This document shows positions 52,326-61,332 of a DNA stretch of 64,000 nucleotides, in pieces. Position 1 is the stretch's first letter, and every line of letters starts with the position of its first letter. Below the pieces are notes generated by a model. That model made no database searches, was not told the DNA's origin, and was given only the letters and a program-made list of their open reading frames with translations. The stretch is taken from positions 1-64,000 of the forward strand of contig CAYPXN010000040.1 in assembly GCA_964414715.1 (NCBI GenBank), read 5' to 3'. Made by a program: the position numbers and the translations under genes. The stretch comes from CAYPXN01 sp964414715. Lineage in GTDB: Bacteria > UBA10199 > JADFYH01.

Positions 52326-53094
52326 AAACAGGCGGTCTTTTCTCCTGTATCGCCGCAATTCCTTCCTTCAGATCAGCAGTTTGAAAGCACTGTGCCTGCC
52401 CGGAAGATTCATAATCAAAGACTTCATGCAAATCTGCAATCACGGCTTTTTGAATCCCTTTTTTCATGATTTTGATCGCTAAAGGCGCATTGGCGGCAAT
52501 TTGTTCGGCAAAATCCATCGTCACTTTTTCTAAATCAGAAAGAGGACAGAGTTTGTTCAGCAAGCCCAACTCTTTTGCCTCGGCGGCATCCAGTGTTCGA
52601 CCTGTAAAAAGAAGATCCGCTGCTCCCGCAGGGCCCAACAACTTCGTAATAAAATACAAGCCACCCATTCCGGAACTTAAGCCCAATTTTGCAAAATTGG
52701 CCCCCATCTTGGCATTATCTGAAGCAATTCTCAGATCACAAGCCAAAGCCACACAAAATCCGGCTCCAATCGCAGGGCCGTTGATCATCGCGATAGTGGG
52801 CATCTCCAAATTTCGAACCGAAAGAAATTTGGAATAAAACTCAATCATGTCTTGTTTGTTTTGTTCCGCATTACGTTGGGTACGATCCAAAATAAATTGA
52901 AGATTTCCTCCCGCAGAAAAGGCCTTTCCCGCGCCGGTAATGATAACGACTTTTAAATCTTTTTTCTGATTCAAGGTTGGAATCAAGGCTTTGAGCTCAT
53001 CTCCCATTTCAGGATTAATCGCGTTGAGCTGTTCGGGTTTGTTTAAAGTAATTTTTCCAATCGGGCCTTGTTGTTCAAATAAAACTAAAGACAT
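52312..53094 (-). CDS. Enoyl-CoA hydratase/isomerase (crotonase) family protein
   Basis: 260 residues from the ATG at 53094, with GGAG six bases upstream; an ATG at 53106 is the alternative. Oxyanion hole regions are AFSAGGNLQFIL and GPAIGAGFCVALACDLRIA. The place of the second catalytic Glu reads LGLSSGMGGLYF, without Glu, so hydratase activity is uncertain and another crotonase reaction is possible. Cytoplasmic, CoA-dependent. It is divergent from the HDAC-like gene. Confidence 0.9.
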   Translation of the reverse strand: MSLVLFEQQGPIGKITLNKPEQLNAINPEMGDELKALIPTLNQKKDLKVVIITGAGKAFSAGGNLQFILDRTQRNAEQNKQDMIEFYSKFLSVRNLEMPTIAMINGPAIGAGFCVALACDLRIASDNAKMGANFAKLGLSSGMGGLYFITKLLGPAGAADLLFTGRTLDAAEAKELGLLNKLCPLSDLEKVTMDFAEQIAANAPLAIKIMKKGIQKAVIADLHEVFDYESSGQAQCFQTADLKEGIAAIQEKRPPVFKGI

Positions 53095-53118
53095 ATTTTT
53101 CTCCATTGTTATAATTAT

Positions 53119-53144
53119 CCCCTCTCTTTATCTAAGGAGAGGGG
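53119..53144. promoter_or_regulatory. Hairpin covering the ribosome-binding site of the HDAC-like gene
   Basis: CCCCTCTC (53119-53126) pairs with GAGAGGGG (53137-53144). The 3' arm contains the purine-rich ribosome-binding tract 8 bases before the ATG at 53153, so the hairpin could limit translation. It also resembles short dispersed repeats of this type. Confidence 0.45.
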
Positions 53145-53152
53145 AAATTGCT

Positions 53153-54103
53153 ATGAACAAAATTGGCATTTTACAAGATCCTCATTATCTCGAACATCTC
53201 ACAGGCCCCATGCATCCAGAGCGGCCAGAACGCTTGAAGGCTATTCAGAAGATGCTCGAAAATTCGGGTTTAGCAAACAAAGCCCATTCACTCATCCCTC
53301 GTGAAGCAACAGAGGATGAAATTGCTCTGATACACACACGCGATCTTATTGAAGAAGTAAAACATACAGAAGGACACACCTCTACTTACCTTGATGGAGA
53401 TACCCATGCGTCGGCACATTCCTGGAAAGCCGCAAAACTTGCGGTGGGAGGCCTTCTTGTTGCCAGCGATGAATTGCTCCAAGGGACACTAGACGAAGCT
53501 TTCGCCTTTCCCCGTCCTCCGGGACATCATGCCGAACGGGATCATGCCATGGGTTTTTGTCTTTTTAACAATGTTGCAATTGCTGCAGAATATGCACTCA
53601 AAAAATACGGTCTCAAAAAAATAGTCATTCTCGATTTCGATGTTCACCATGGAAATGGCACTCAACATATCTTCGAAAACCGCTCGGATGTATTTTATAT
53701 TTCTACCCATCAATATCCTTTTTATCCGGGAACAGGCGCTTTCTCTGAACGAGGAAAGGGAGCAGGGGAGGGTTACACTCTCAACTTTCCACTGCCCGCA
53801 GGCAGTGATGATGCCATCTACGCTGACATTTTCAAGGAACGCATCGAAGGAGAAGTCATTCAGTATAAACCAGACTTCTTGATTATTTCTGCCGGATTTG
53901 ATGCCCACAAGAGAGACCCACTCGGTGGTATGGAAGTCAGTCGTTTTGGATTTAAGGCAATGGCCGAGTCGATTGAAAAAATGAAAAAAGCTTGTGGGAA
54001 TATTCCGGTATTGTATGCTCTCGAAGGCGGTTATGACTTAGAAGGCTTATCGGAATCCGTAAAGGAAGTCGTAGACGTCATGCTAAAAGGAGAAAACAAA
54101 TGA
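53153..54103 (+). CDS. Histone deacetylase family protein (acetoin utilisation/acetylpolyamine type)
   Basis: 316 residues from ATG 53153 (the frame runs back to 52991 through the divergent gene, which is spurious). LTGPMHPERPERLKAI, PRPPGHHAERDHAMGFC, ILDFDVHHGNGTQHIF, ISAGFDAHKRDPLGG and EGGYDL supply the zinc ligands (Asp, His, Asp), the histidine pair and the catalytic Tyr. It deacetylates lysine or polyamine substrates; the true substrate is not clear. It overlaps ppiA by four bases. Confidence 0.94.
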   Translation: MNKIGILQDPHYLEHLTGPMHPERPERLKAIQKMLENSGLANKAHSLIPREATEDEIALIHTRDLIEEVKHTEGHTSTYLDGDTHASAHSWKAAKLAVGGLLVASDELLQGTLDEAFAFPRPPGHHAERDHAMGFCLFNNVAIAAEYALKKYGLKKIVILDFDVHHGNGTQHIFENRSDVFYISTHQYPFYPGTGAFSERGKGAGEGYTLNFPLPAGSDDAIYADIFKERIEGEVIQYKPDFLIISAGFDAHKRDPLGGMEVSRFGFKAMAESIEKMKKACGNIPVLYALEGGYDLEGLSESVKEVVDVMLKGENK

Positions 54104-54663
54104 AAAAAATCATTTTGAGCGCCGTAATGGCTCTCAGTTTAATCTATACAGGAGAAGTTATGTCAAAAGCAGTCAATGTGTCTGAACCTAAAAAAATTAC
54201 CATCGATGTAAACAAACATTACGAAGCCATTATTGAAACCAATAAAGGAGATATCAAAGTAAGTCTGGATGCCAAAAAAGCTCCCTGGTCTGTTAACAAC
54301 TTCGTGTATCTTGCGAAAGCAGGTTACTATGATGGGCTTACCTTTCATCGTGTAGAACCTGGATTTGTCATTCAAGGGGGAGATCCCAAAGGAGATGGAA
54401 CCGGCGGACCGGGCTATACGGTTGTCAGTGAAGCCACCAACGGTTTAAAACATGACAAAGGTGCTTTGGCTTGGGCACGTTTGGGAGACCAGATGAACCC
54501 TCAGCGTCGATCGAGCGGCTCTCAATTCTACATCACTCTTGCACCCACCCCTTTCCTCGATGGAGCTTATACGGTTTTTGGTCATACCCTCGCGGGACAA
54601 GATGTCGCCGAAAAAATTAGTCGGGGAGATACAATCAAGAAGATTACAATTGTAGAAAAGTAA
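54100..54663 (+). CDS. ppiA: Periplasmic cyclophilin-type peptidyl-prolyl isomerase
   Basis: 187 residues with a signal peptide (KKIILSAVMALSLIYTGEVMS). The cyclophilin domain shows NNFVYLAKAGYYDGLTFHRV, FVIQGGDPKGDGTGGPGY and GSQFYITLAPTPFLDGAYTVFG. It speeds proline isomerisation during folding of exported proteins. A strong bidirectional terminator follows. Confidence 0.94.
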   Translation: MKKIILSAVMALSLIYTGEVMSKAVNVSEPKKITIDVNKHYEAIIETNKGDIKVSLDAKKAPWSVNNFVYLAKAGYYDGLTFHRVEPGFVIQGGDPKGDGTGGPGYTVVSEATNGLKHDKGALAWARLGDQMNPQRRSSGSQFYITLAPTPFLDGAYTVFGHTLAGQDVAEKISRGDTIKKITIVEK

Positions 54664-54671
54664 GTTTTACC

Positions 54672-54719
54672 AAAAACCTCGCCAGATAATTTTGTAAGAT
54701 TGATCTGGTGAGGTTTTTT
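54672..54719. terminator. Bidirectional intrinsic terminator
   Basis: AAAAACCTCGCCAGAT (54672-54687) and ATCTGGTGAGGTTTTT form a 16-base stem with one G-T pair and T-runs on both strands. It lies between ppiA and the convergent sugar-dehydrogenase gene, whose stop is within its distal end. Confidence 0.92.
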
Positions 54720-56043
54720 ATTCTAAATCAAGCCTCAGAATATGATCCGATCCGTAGAGAGAAACTCCGTATAAAAATCCATCTGGGCCTTCTTGAAGTG
54801 AAGTGAGACCTGTCAAATGTCCCAGATGAGAATCGCTCAACACATTGTTACTGGAATCCAGATGTAAAGCACGCACCCATCCCTGATAAAACTCGCTGTA
54901 AATCAGACGATTCGAAAGAAATCCATTGTATTGGGAACCTTGATACAAGATTCCCAACATGATTGCTTCTCCATCACCCAGTCCTCCTGGATTGTCTTGA
55001 GGATCTTCATTGTTATGATTTGTAATGTCGGATCCGTGGTTATAACCTCCGATGGGATTTACAAAACTAGCTCCCGGACCTTCCTCCAAAGGCCAGCCAA
55101 AATTCATACCTGCGCTAGTCGCTCGATCAATTTCTTCATAAGTATCCAAACCCACGTCTCCAATAAAAAGGGCCCCATTTCCATAAAAGAGCGTAAAAGG
55201 ATTTCTTAAACCCAAGGCATAAATTTCTGACAGATTACTTCCGGCATTATTTCCAGAAGAGGGGATGGAATAGCCTCCTTGTCCTGCCGTATGCGAAGGA
55301 ACAATTCTCAAAATTTTTCCCAGACGTGTTTGACCATTTTGAGCAATGGCTTCTGTCGTATCAGAGCTGGCAGATCCTCCTCCATCACCCACACCTATGA
55401 ATAAATTATTATCATCTTCAAAAAAGAGAGAACCTCCATTGTGATTATCTCCCGGGCTGGAGGAAAAGTTTTTGTTAAAATCAATAATTGTCTGCTGATC
55501 AGAAAGTGAGAAGCTATTGTTTTGTAAATTCACAGCCACGGTGGCCCGTATCACACGATTCACACCTCCTCCAGAAACCGTATGATAAAAATAAACCATG
55601 CAATTCGATGCGTAAGAAGGATCCGCGACAACATTCAACAAACCTTGTTCTCCTGAATATTCTACATCCAAGGTCACAGAAGAGGAGAGGTGAGTAAAAT
55701 CATTTTTCATGTAGTACACAGCACCACTTTGCCCAATTACAAGAGCATCTCCGTTTTGATGGGGAAGAAACTCCAGATCAATCAAGTCATTATTAGGGAA
55801 GGTTGAGCCCACTTCTGTAAATTTTATCCCCGTAGGAGAAGAAGGCTGTGTCACAGATGAGGAAAAGCTACTCGTACTTCCCGCACAGGCTGTATTCTGC
55901 TGAAGAATATCTGTTTTTTGATTTCCACCCTGATTATTGGAAGTAGTAGAGTTACTGCATTGAAATAAAAACCAAACTACTTGAAGTGACAATACTAAAA
56001 ATAATATTTTGATTTTTTTATTGGGGTAAATGAAGGGCTTCAT
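54718..56043 (-). CDS. Glucose/sorbosone dehydrogenase-like lipoprotein
   Basis: 441 residues. A signal peptide ends in a lipobox-like WFLFQC. The six-bladed propeller of PQQ-dependent soluble sugar dehydrogenases is seen in PNNDLIDLEFLPHQNGDALV, GEQGLLNVVADPSYASN, DNHNGGSLFF, GVGDGGGSAS, RLGKILRI, IYALGLRNPFTLFYGNGALF and GDVGLDTYEEIDRA. It probably oxidises aldose sugars in the periplasm, with PQQ not tested here. It overlaps metF by 26 bases. Confidence 0.9.
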   Translation of the reverse strand: MKPFIYPNKKIKILFLVLSLQVVWFLFQCSNSTTSNNQGGNQKTDILQQNTACAGSTSSFSSSVTQPSSPTGIKFTEVGSTFPNNDLIDLEFLPHQNGDALVIGQSGAVYYMKNDFTHLSSSVTLDVEYSGEQGLLNVVADPSYASNCMVYFYHTVSGGGVNRVIRATVAVNLQNNSFSLSDQQTIIDFNKNFSSSPGDNHNGGSLFFEDDNNLFIGVGDGGGSASSDTTEAIAQNGQTRLGKILRIVPSHTAGQGGYSIPSSGNNAGSNLSEIYALGLRNPFTLFYGNGALFIGDVGLDTYEEIDRATSAGMNFGWPLEEGPGASFVNPIGGYNHGSDITNHNNEDPQDNPGGLGDGEAIMLGILYQGSQYNGFLSNRLIYSEFYQGWVRALHLDSSNNVLSDSHLGHLTGLTSLQEGPDGFLYGVSLYGSDHILRLDLE

Positions 56044-56890
56044 AGATTCTTTTAATCGGCCCTGGTTGATTCAAAATATAAAAATGAAGACCAGGCGCGC
56101 CTCTCTCTAAAAGATTTTTGCACTGTTGAATGGCATACGCAATGCCATACTCACGCACCTGCTTTGAATTGTTTTTAAATTCTAACAGATCCTGACTCAT
56201 CTTATCAGGTATCTTCGCCCCACACATTTTTGTAAAAGTACTCAATTGAGAATAGCTTGTCACGGGCATAATTCCCGGAAGCACAGGAATTTTGATTCCT
56301 GCCTTTCGAACTTTCTCCAGAAAGTTGAAATAATCCTCGTTATTAAAAAACAATTGGGTAATCATGAAGTCTGCACCCGCATCCACTTTTCTTTTGAGAT
56401 TAATCAGATCTGCATGTTTGTTGGGACTTTCAATGTGTGCTTCAGGATAAGCTGCAATTCCCAAGGTAAAATGATCACCCGTTTCTTTTCGGATAAACTC
56501 CACCAATTCATTTGCATAGTGAAAACCATCTTCTGGAGGCACATAATTTGGATCTTTAGGAGGATCTCCTCTTAAACACAAAAGGTGAATAATATTCTTT
56601 TTTCGAAGTTCCTCCAAAGATTCCCGAATTTTATTTTTACTCGCTCCTATACAAGTGAGATGGGCAACTCCGGCAATATCGTGTTTACTCTGTATGTGTT
56701 CAACAATTTCAAAAGTATTACGCTGATTAGAACCCATGGCTCCCATCGTCACTGAAATAAAGTCCGGTCTTAACTTTTCTAATTCTTCAAGGTTTTGAAA
56801 AAGCTGAACCTGAGCTTCAGGGGTTTTAGGGGGAAAAATTTCAAAGGAAAATATTTTTTGTTTAGGCAATATCTGACGAATAGATTTCAT
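56018..56890 (-). CDS. metF: 5,10-methylenetetrahydrofolate reductase
   Basis: 290 residues. KIFSFEIFPPKTPEAQ holds the catalytic Glu; TMGAMGSNQRNTFEIVEHI, LTCIGASKNKI, LRGDPPKDP, AYPEAHIES and ADFMITQLFFNNEDYF are the FAD/folate motifs. It makes 5-methyl-THF for methionine synthesis. The start overlaps the 3' end of the upstream glycosyltransferase gene by 29 bases and the stop overlaps the next gene by 26, so all three form one transcript. Confidence 0.96.
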   Translation of the reverse strand: MKSIRQILPKQKIFSFEIFPPKTPEAQVQLFQNLEELEKLRPDFISVTMGAMGSNQRNTFEIVEHIQSKHDIAGVAHLTCIGASKNKIRESLEELRKKNIIHLLCLRGDPPKDPNYVPPEDGFHYANELVEFIRKETGDHFTLGIAAYPEAHIESPNKHADLINLKRKVDAGADFMITQLFFNNEDYFNFLEKVRKAGIKIPVLPGIMPVTSYSQLSTFTKMCGAKIPDKMSQDLLEFKNNSKQVREYGIAYAIQQCKNLLERGAPGLHFYILNQPGPIKRIYEALHLPQ

Positions 56891-57656
56891 GATTTTGTTC
56901 CAAGACCACTCCAGAAACGATAGGCAGAGTTTTACGAGAAGATTGACGTACCTGTTTTAATTTATTTCTCAGATTCCAAGTTTTCAAAAAGGCTTCAACG
57001 ATGATTCCTTTGGACATTTTTGAATGTCCTGCAACACGATCCACAAACAAAAAGGGAATTTCGTGGTATTGAAATCCCGCAGCTCGGGCAAAGCTCGTTG
57101 TTTCAATTTGAAAAGAATAACCACTCGAATCCAAGGGACAATTCAAAAGAAATGCAACGACTTCTTTGCGAAATGCCTTGAAGCCACCCGTTAAATCTTT
57201 GATCGGTGTATTTAGAACCCATCTTGCATAGAAATTACCCCCTCGACTGATGAGTTTTCTCATGAAGCCCCAATTTTGGGTTCCACCTCCCGAAATATAA
57301 CGAGAAGCAAGTGCGAAATCATGCGTTTCCAGAGAATTCAAAAGGGAAGGGATTAAGGAAACCGGATGGGAAAAATCACAATCCATTTGGATTACAAAGT
57401 CCGCTCCCAAATCGAGAGCCTTACGAAAGCCTTCCAAATAGGCTTTTCCCAAACCTTCTTTGCGTGGACGATGACACACAAACACTTTGTCAGGATAGGC
57501 TTGAGAAAGTTGATCCGCCAACTTACCCGTTCCATCTGGCGAATTATCGTCTACAATGAGTATCTGCAAAGGAGATTGTTGGGCCAAAAGACTTTCAACC
57601 ATCCTCTTTAAATTACTCATTTCATTATAAGTCGGCAAAACGACCATTGCTTTCAT
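56862..57656 (-). CDS. Polyprenol monophosphomannose synthase-like glycosyltransferase (Dpm1 family)
   Basis: 264 residues, a GT2 enzyme: MVVLPTYNEMSNLKRMVES, ILIVDDNSPDGTGKLADQL, RKEGLGKAYLEGFRKAL, the acidic metal site QMDCDFSHPVS and ALASRYISGGGTQNWG. No membrane domain follows the catalytic part, as in Dpm1/Ppm1-like proteins. It transfers a sugar, probably mannose, from NDP-sugar to polyprenyl phosphate. First gene of the minus-strand cluster. Confidence 0.92.
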   Translation of the reverse strand: MKAMVVLPTYNEMSNLKRMVESLLAQQSPLQILIVDDNSPDGTGKLADQLSQAYPDKVFVCHRPRKEGLGKAYLEGFRKALDLGADFVIQMDCDFSHPVSLIPSLLNSLETHDFALASRYISGGGTQNWGFMRKLISRGGNFYARWVLNTPIKDLTGGFKAFRKEVVAFLLNCPLDSSGYSFQIETTSFARAAGFQYHEIPFLFVDRVAGHSKMSKGIIVEAFLKTWNLRNKLKQVRQSSRKTLPIVSGVVLEQNHEIYSSDIA

Positions 57657-57758
57657 AAGGCTGTCCTTTTTATAGGAAAGAAGGGGGAAAGAAAAGAGTA
57701 AATTTATAATGAATTCTCGAGCCTTTTATGCCAGAAAAGGGCCAAAATGGAGGATACA

Positions 57759-58364
57759 ATGATTGCTTGCCTTGATTTAGAAGGGGTTTTGGTCCCCGAA
57801 ATATGGATTAATGTCGCTGAAAAAACCGGAATAAAGGAATTACGTCTCACCACCCGAGACATTTCAGACTATGATGTTTTAATGAAAAAACGCCTGAAAA
57901 TCTTGGAAGAAAACAAACTCAAGATCAAAGATATTCAGGATGTAATCGCAACACTCAATCCCCTTGAAGGAGCCAAACAGTTTGTCGATTGGTTGAGAAC
58001 TGAGTTTCAAGTCATTATTTTATCGGATACTTTTTATGAGTTTGCTCATCCCTTGATGCAACAACTCGATTTTCCCTGTTTGTTTTGCCATTCTCTTGAA
58101 ATTAGTCCCCAGGGTCAAATCACAAACTATCGTCTACGTATGAGCGATCAAAAAACAAAATCCGTAAAAGCTTTACAAGATTTGAACTTCAAAGTTATTG
58201 CCGCAGGGGATTCGTACAACGACACAGGGATGCTTCAACAGGCAAACCGTGGAATTCTTTTCAAACCTCCCCAGAATGTGATTGATGAATTTCCACAATT
58301 TCAAGTCACCACCAACTATCAGGAATTGAAGGACGCTTTTTTAAAAGGAAAAAAAGAATTGTAA
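57759..58364 (+). CDS. thrH: Phosphoserine phosphatase/homoserine phosphotransferase ThrH-like
   Basis: 201 residues from the ATG at 57759, where GGAGG lies five bases upstream; the ATG at 57747 is less likely. HAD fold: IACLDLEGVLVPEIW (motif I, DxE in place of DxD as in ThrH), LSDTFYEFAHPLMQQL (motif II), Lys in KTKSVKALQ, and AAGDSYNDTGML (motif III). ThrH can form phosphoserine and phosphohomoserine interconversions. Length matches Pseudomonas ThrH (205). Confidence 0.9.
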   Translation: MIACLDLEGVLVPEIWINVAEKTGIKELRLTTRDISDYDVLMKKRLKILEENKLKIKDIQDVIATLNPLEGAKQFVDWLRTEFQVIILSDTFYEFAHPLMQQLDFPCLFCHSLEISPQGQITNYRLRMSDQKTKSVKALQDLNFKVIAAGDSYNDTGMLQQANRGILFKPPQNVIDEFPQFQVTTNYQELKDAFLKGKKEL

Positions 58365-58367
58365 AAA

Positions 58368-60269
58368 TTAAGCGTGACGATGTGCTCTATTACTATAAAC
58401 CCAAATAAGAGCAATAAGCGCCAAAATCATGCACTGTGGAATTAAAGTTTCCATACTGGGGAACAACCCCAACAAAGGAAACTGAAAAGGAATTGAGAGG
58501 GAAGTAGTGGGTAAATAACCTGCACTTTGCAAGGCATGCAATCCCTTGCCAGTCAAAATCACAGCCAAAATCACCATCATCCCGGCGGAGAGATTAAAGA
58601 GTTTTCCAATCGGTAACTTGACACTCCATCTTAAAAAAACATTTGCGAGAAAAAAAATGACTGCAAAAGAAGTCAGAATTCCCATCATTAAGGCATTTTT
58701 ATCGGAAGACCCGCCTTCCAACCAAAGAGCTCGCAAGAATAAAACGGTTTCAAAGACTTCGCGGAACACCGCCACGAAAGAAATGGCCCATATTCCAAAC
58801 AACTTGCTTCCTTGTAAGGCTGAATCCATCTGTTGTTTGATAAAGGAAGTCCATTTTCCAATTTCACTTTTATTGTGTAACCAAAAACCGACATAGAGCA
58901 GGACTAAAACCGCAAATAAAGAAGTAAAACCTTCCATGCTTTCGCGACTTGCACCGCTCATCCCTAACAACCATCCAGAAAAAAACCAGGCCAGCACACC
59001 ACAAAGAAGGGCGCTTATCCATCCTGCATGGGTCCAAAGCACTGCTTTTTTGGCCCCCAACATTTTTACTACACCTAAAATAGTTACCAGAATCAATACG
59101 GCTTCAAAACCTTCTCGAAGGATAATCGAAAAGGCCATCAAGAAAACAAAACCACGAGTTTGGGCATAAGAAGAAGCTAAAAGTTCCTCTGCTTTACTGA
59201 GCAATCCTTTTACTTCTAAAATCTTTTGATCGATAAGTTCCACTGAGGCTGAAGTTCCCATTTGAGTTCTCAAGTCAGCCATTTTCCCTTCAATTTGAGT
59301 TACTAAATTCAAATCCAAACTTCTGAGTTTTTGTTCTATGGGTTCAACGCCTTCTAAATAAGAAGTGAGGGCGTAAGCTTTGGCCTGAGCAAAATCACCT
59401 TGATGATAAGCATCTTGGGCAAGCTGTAAATTCTGATGAGCAAGTTCCAAGCTATTACCATCTGAATGAGGCTGATATAATCTCAAATAAGCAAGTTCGG
59501 AGTTTGCATTTTGTGAATTCAAATGCAATTTTTTAAACAAGGCATCATCTGAAAGGGAAGAAAGTTGATCGAGAGAAAGATTTTCTAAATCTCCAGATAC
59601 AGGCCTCTGAAAATCAGAGTAGCGTAAAGACTGAATATAAAAAGCAAGATCCCAAACTTCCTTGTCACTCAACTTTTCAAACGCAGGCATTGAAGTTCCC
59701 GTAACTCCCAAACGAATCGTATTGAATATTTGGAAAGAAGAAAGCTGTTTCATGCGATCGACGTTCCAAAAATTTGTGGGGGGAGGAGTAATATTTTTTG
59801 CCAAAGCCCCGTCTCCTTTTCCCAAGGCTCCGTGACAAGACACACAGTTTTGCTCAAACAAAGCTTGTCCTTTTGCCAAACGAGGCCACTCTTTGGGAGC
59901 TAGCTCTATTTTAGAAGCCTGGATTAACTGAGACTGAATCTGTCTCGCTTTCTGAGAAACCACTTCTGCAGATTCTTTATTCAAAATGGATTGTTGAAGA
60001 CGAGAGAGTTCTTCCAATAGTGGAACATTATTCTTCGTTTCATCCAAATTATGGGCAATCCGCAAGGCAGAGGCTACAAACTCGGTCTGTTCTTGATATT
60101 CATAAGCATTGATTATCTTTCCCTGAGAAACAGCCCCTGAATAATCTTGGGCCAAATAATCCAGTATATGAATGAGCATGCGAGGATTGTTTTCCTGGGC
60201 CCGTAAAAATAATGAAAAGATGCTCAAAAGAAGAAAGGAAACTAGCAAAGTCAGTCTTTTTTTACCCAT
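58368..60269 (-). CDS. FTR1 family iron permease with N-terminal cytochrome c domain
   Basis: 633 residues. Signal peptide, then a cytochrome c domain (about 130-225) with CVSCHGALGKGDGAL and Met ligand in GTSMPAFEKLSD; a helical linker; then the FTR1 permease (about 375-630, about seven helices) with the iron-site motifs REGFEAVLIL and REVFETVLFLRA (REXXE). It probably takes up ferrous or ferric iron with electron transfer by the haem. A Fur-box-like site lies 3 bases upstream of the start. Confidence 0.93.
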   Translation of the reverse strand: MGKKRLTLLVSFLLLSIFSLFLRAQENNPRMLIHILDYLAQDYSGAVSQGKIINAYEYQEQTEFVASALRIAHNLDETKNNVPLLEELSRLQQSILNKESAEVVSQKARQIQSQLIQASKIELAPKEWPRLAKGQALFEQNCVSCHGALGKGDGALAKNITPPPTNFWNVDRMKQLSSFQIFNTIRLGVTGTSMPAFEKLSDKEVWDLAFYIQSLRYSDFQRPVSGDLENLSLDQLSSLSDDALFKKLHLNSQNANSELAYLRLYQPHSDGNSLELAHQNLQLAQDAYHQGDFAQAKAYALTSYLEGVEPIEQKLRSLDLNLVTQIEGKMADLRTQMGTSASVELIDQKILEVKGLLSKAEELLASSYAQTRGFVFLMAFSIILREGFEAVLILVTILGVVKMLGAKKAVLWTHAGWISALLCGVLAWFFSGWLLGMSGASRESMEGFTSLFAVLVLLYVGFWLHNKSEIGKWTSFIKQQMDSALQGSKLFGIWAISFVAVFREVFETVLFLRALWLEGGSSDKNALMMGILTSFAVIFFLANVFLRWSVKLPIGKLFNLSAGMMVILAVILTGKGLHALQSAGYLPTTSLSIPFQFPLLGLFPSMETLIPQCMILALIALIWVYSNRAHRHA

Positions 60270-60272
60270 AGA

Positions 60273-60287
60273 TGAAAATCACTTTCA
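60273..60287. promoter_or_regulatory. Fur-box-like operator before the FTR1 gene
   Basis: On the minus strand this reads TGAAAGTGATTTTCA, a palindrome that matches 12 of 15 bases of the TGATAATGATTATCA Fur motif. It is 3 bases from the ATG and overlaps the expected transcription start. No other ribosome-binding site is visible, so binding here could block both transcription and translation. Confidence 0.55.
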
Positions 60288-60292
60288 TTTTT

Positions 60293-60321
60293 GAAATATC
60301 CCTTTCTTCTTCTTTTGTCAA
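60293..60321 (-). promoter_or_regulatory. Candidate promoter of the FTR1 gene
   Basis: On the minus strand TTGACA (60316-60321) is a perfect -35 box; 17 bases later TATTTC (60293-60298) is a weak -10. The start would fall within the Fur-box-like palindrome, as usual for Fur-repressed genes. Confidence 0.45.
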
Positions 60322-60349
60322 GAAGGGGAGTGATTTTGAGGAGATGGCC

Positions 60350-60378
60350 TTGACAATTTATGCCGCTCATTCAATAAG
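60350..60378 (+). promoter_or_regulatory. Candidate promoter of ispH
   Basis: TTGACA at 60350-60355 and AATAAG at 60373-60378 (four of six) with a 17-base spacer. The predicted start would be at or within a few bases of the ATG at 60385, giving a leaderless or very short leader. Confidence 0.4.
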
Positions 60379-60384
60379 AGAAAC

Positions 60385-61332
60385 ATGTCAAAATCATCTT
60401 ATAAGCCATTGGAAGTGATTGTAGCCCGCAGCTCAGGGACTTGTTTTGGAGTCGAAGCAGCCATTGATTTGGCTCAAAAACATCGTAAACCTATTTTGGG
60501 TCCTATTGTCCACAACCCTAAAATTGTTCAAGATCTGGCCAATGATGGAATTCCTATTCTGGAAAGATATCAAGATCTCAGCACCTTGGAAAACAAGGGA
60601 ATTAATCAGGTGGTAATCACCGCTCACGGCTATCCCAAAGAACTCAAAGATGATCTTTTGACCCGAGGTATTGAATTTCACGATGCTACTTGTCCGGTAT
60701 TACTCAAATGGGTTTATCGTAAAATTAGTACTTTTGAATCACAAGGTTACAATATTATCCTCGTAGGAAACCCTCACCACGCTGAAATCATCGCCAGTCG
60801 AAGTTATGGGAAGAATATTCATGTTGTTTATTCTGAGGAAGAAGTTGATCAACTTCCCACAAATCTCGGAAAAACCATTGCGATTTGCCAAACCACCATT
60901 ACGCGTGAAAAATTTCAAAAGCTTGTCGATTATATCCGCAAAACCAAATATGCTGATATGAAGGCTGTAGATACGCGCTGCAAACCGGTTAAAAACCAAC
61001 AACAAGCGGTAAGTGACTTGGCTCAGTGGGTAGATGCCATGCTGATTATTGGAGGCTACGATTCTTCCAATACCACTAACCTGGCAAAACTTGCCCAGAA
61101 ATATCTTCCTGAAAAGACCTACCATATCGATTCCCCGAATTTGGTAAAACTTGAGTGGTTGGAAGGAATTTCAAACTTGGGTATCGGCGCTGGAACTTCC
61201 ACTCCAAAATCCCAAATCGACGATGTCCAAAGGAAAGTCGCCGAAATTTATCCCGGAGAAGTCTTTTTCAGAAAAGAAAGTACCGCTGGAGAAATTCTGG
61301 ATGGAGACTTTTCGATATCCGATGAATTTTAA
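60385..61332 (+). CDS. ispH: 4-hydroxy-3-methylbut-2-enyl diphosphate reductase
   Basis: 315 residues. The three Fe-S cluster cysteines lie in GTCFGVEAAIDLA, DATCPVLLKW and DTRCKPVKNQQQA. Other marks are VHNPKIVQDL, GNPHHAEI, CQTTITREKF, GGYDSSNTTNLAKL and GIGAGTSTPKSQIDDV. Last step of the MEP isoprenoid pathway, forming IPP and DMAPP. It converges with uppP, overlapping it by four bases. No other isoprenoid biosynthesis gene is nearby. Confidence 0.96.
   Translation: MSKSSYKPLEVIVARSSGTCFGVEAAIDLAQKHRKPILGPIVHNPKIVQDLANDGIPILERYQDLSTLENKGINQVVITAHGYPKELKDDLLTRGIEFHDATCPVLLKWVYRKISTFESQGYNIILVGNPHHAEIIASRSYGKNIHVVYSEEEVDQLPTNLGKTIAICQTTITREKFQKLVDYIRKTKYADMKAVDTRCKPVKNQQQAVSDLAQWVDAMLIIGGYDSSNTTNLAKLAQKYLPEKTYHIDSPNLVKLEWLEGISNLGIGAGTSTPKSQIDDVQRKVAEIYPGEVFFRKESTAGEILDGDFSISDEF

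Noticed and set aside
52991..53152. N-terminal extension of the HDAC-like protein
   Set aside because: It is the antisense of the divergent crotonase; homologous sequence starts at the ATG at 53153.
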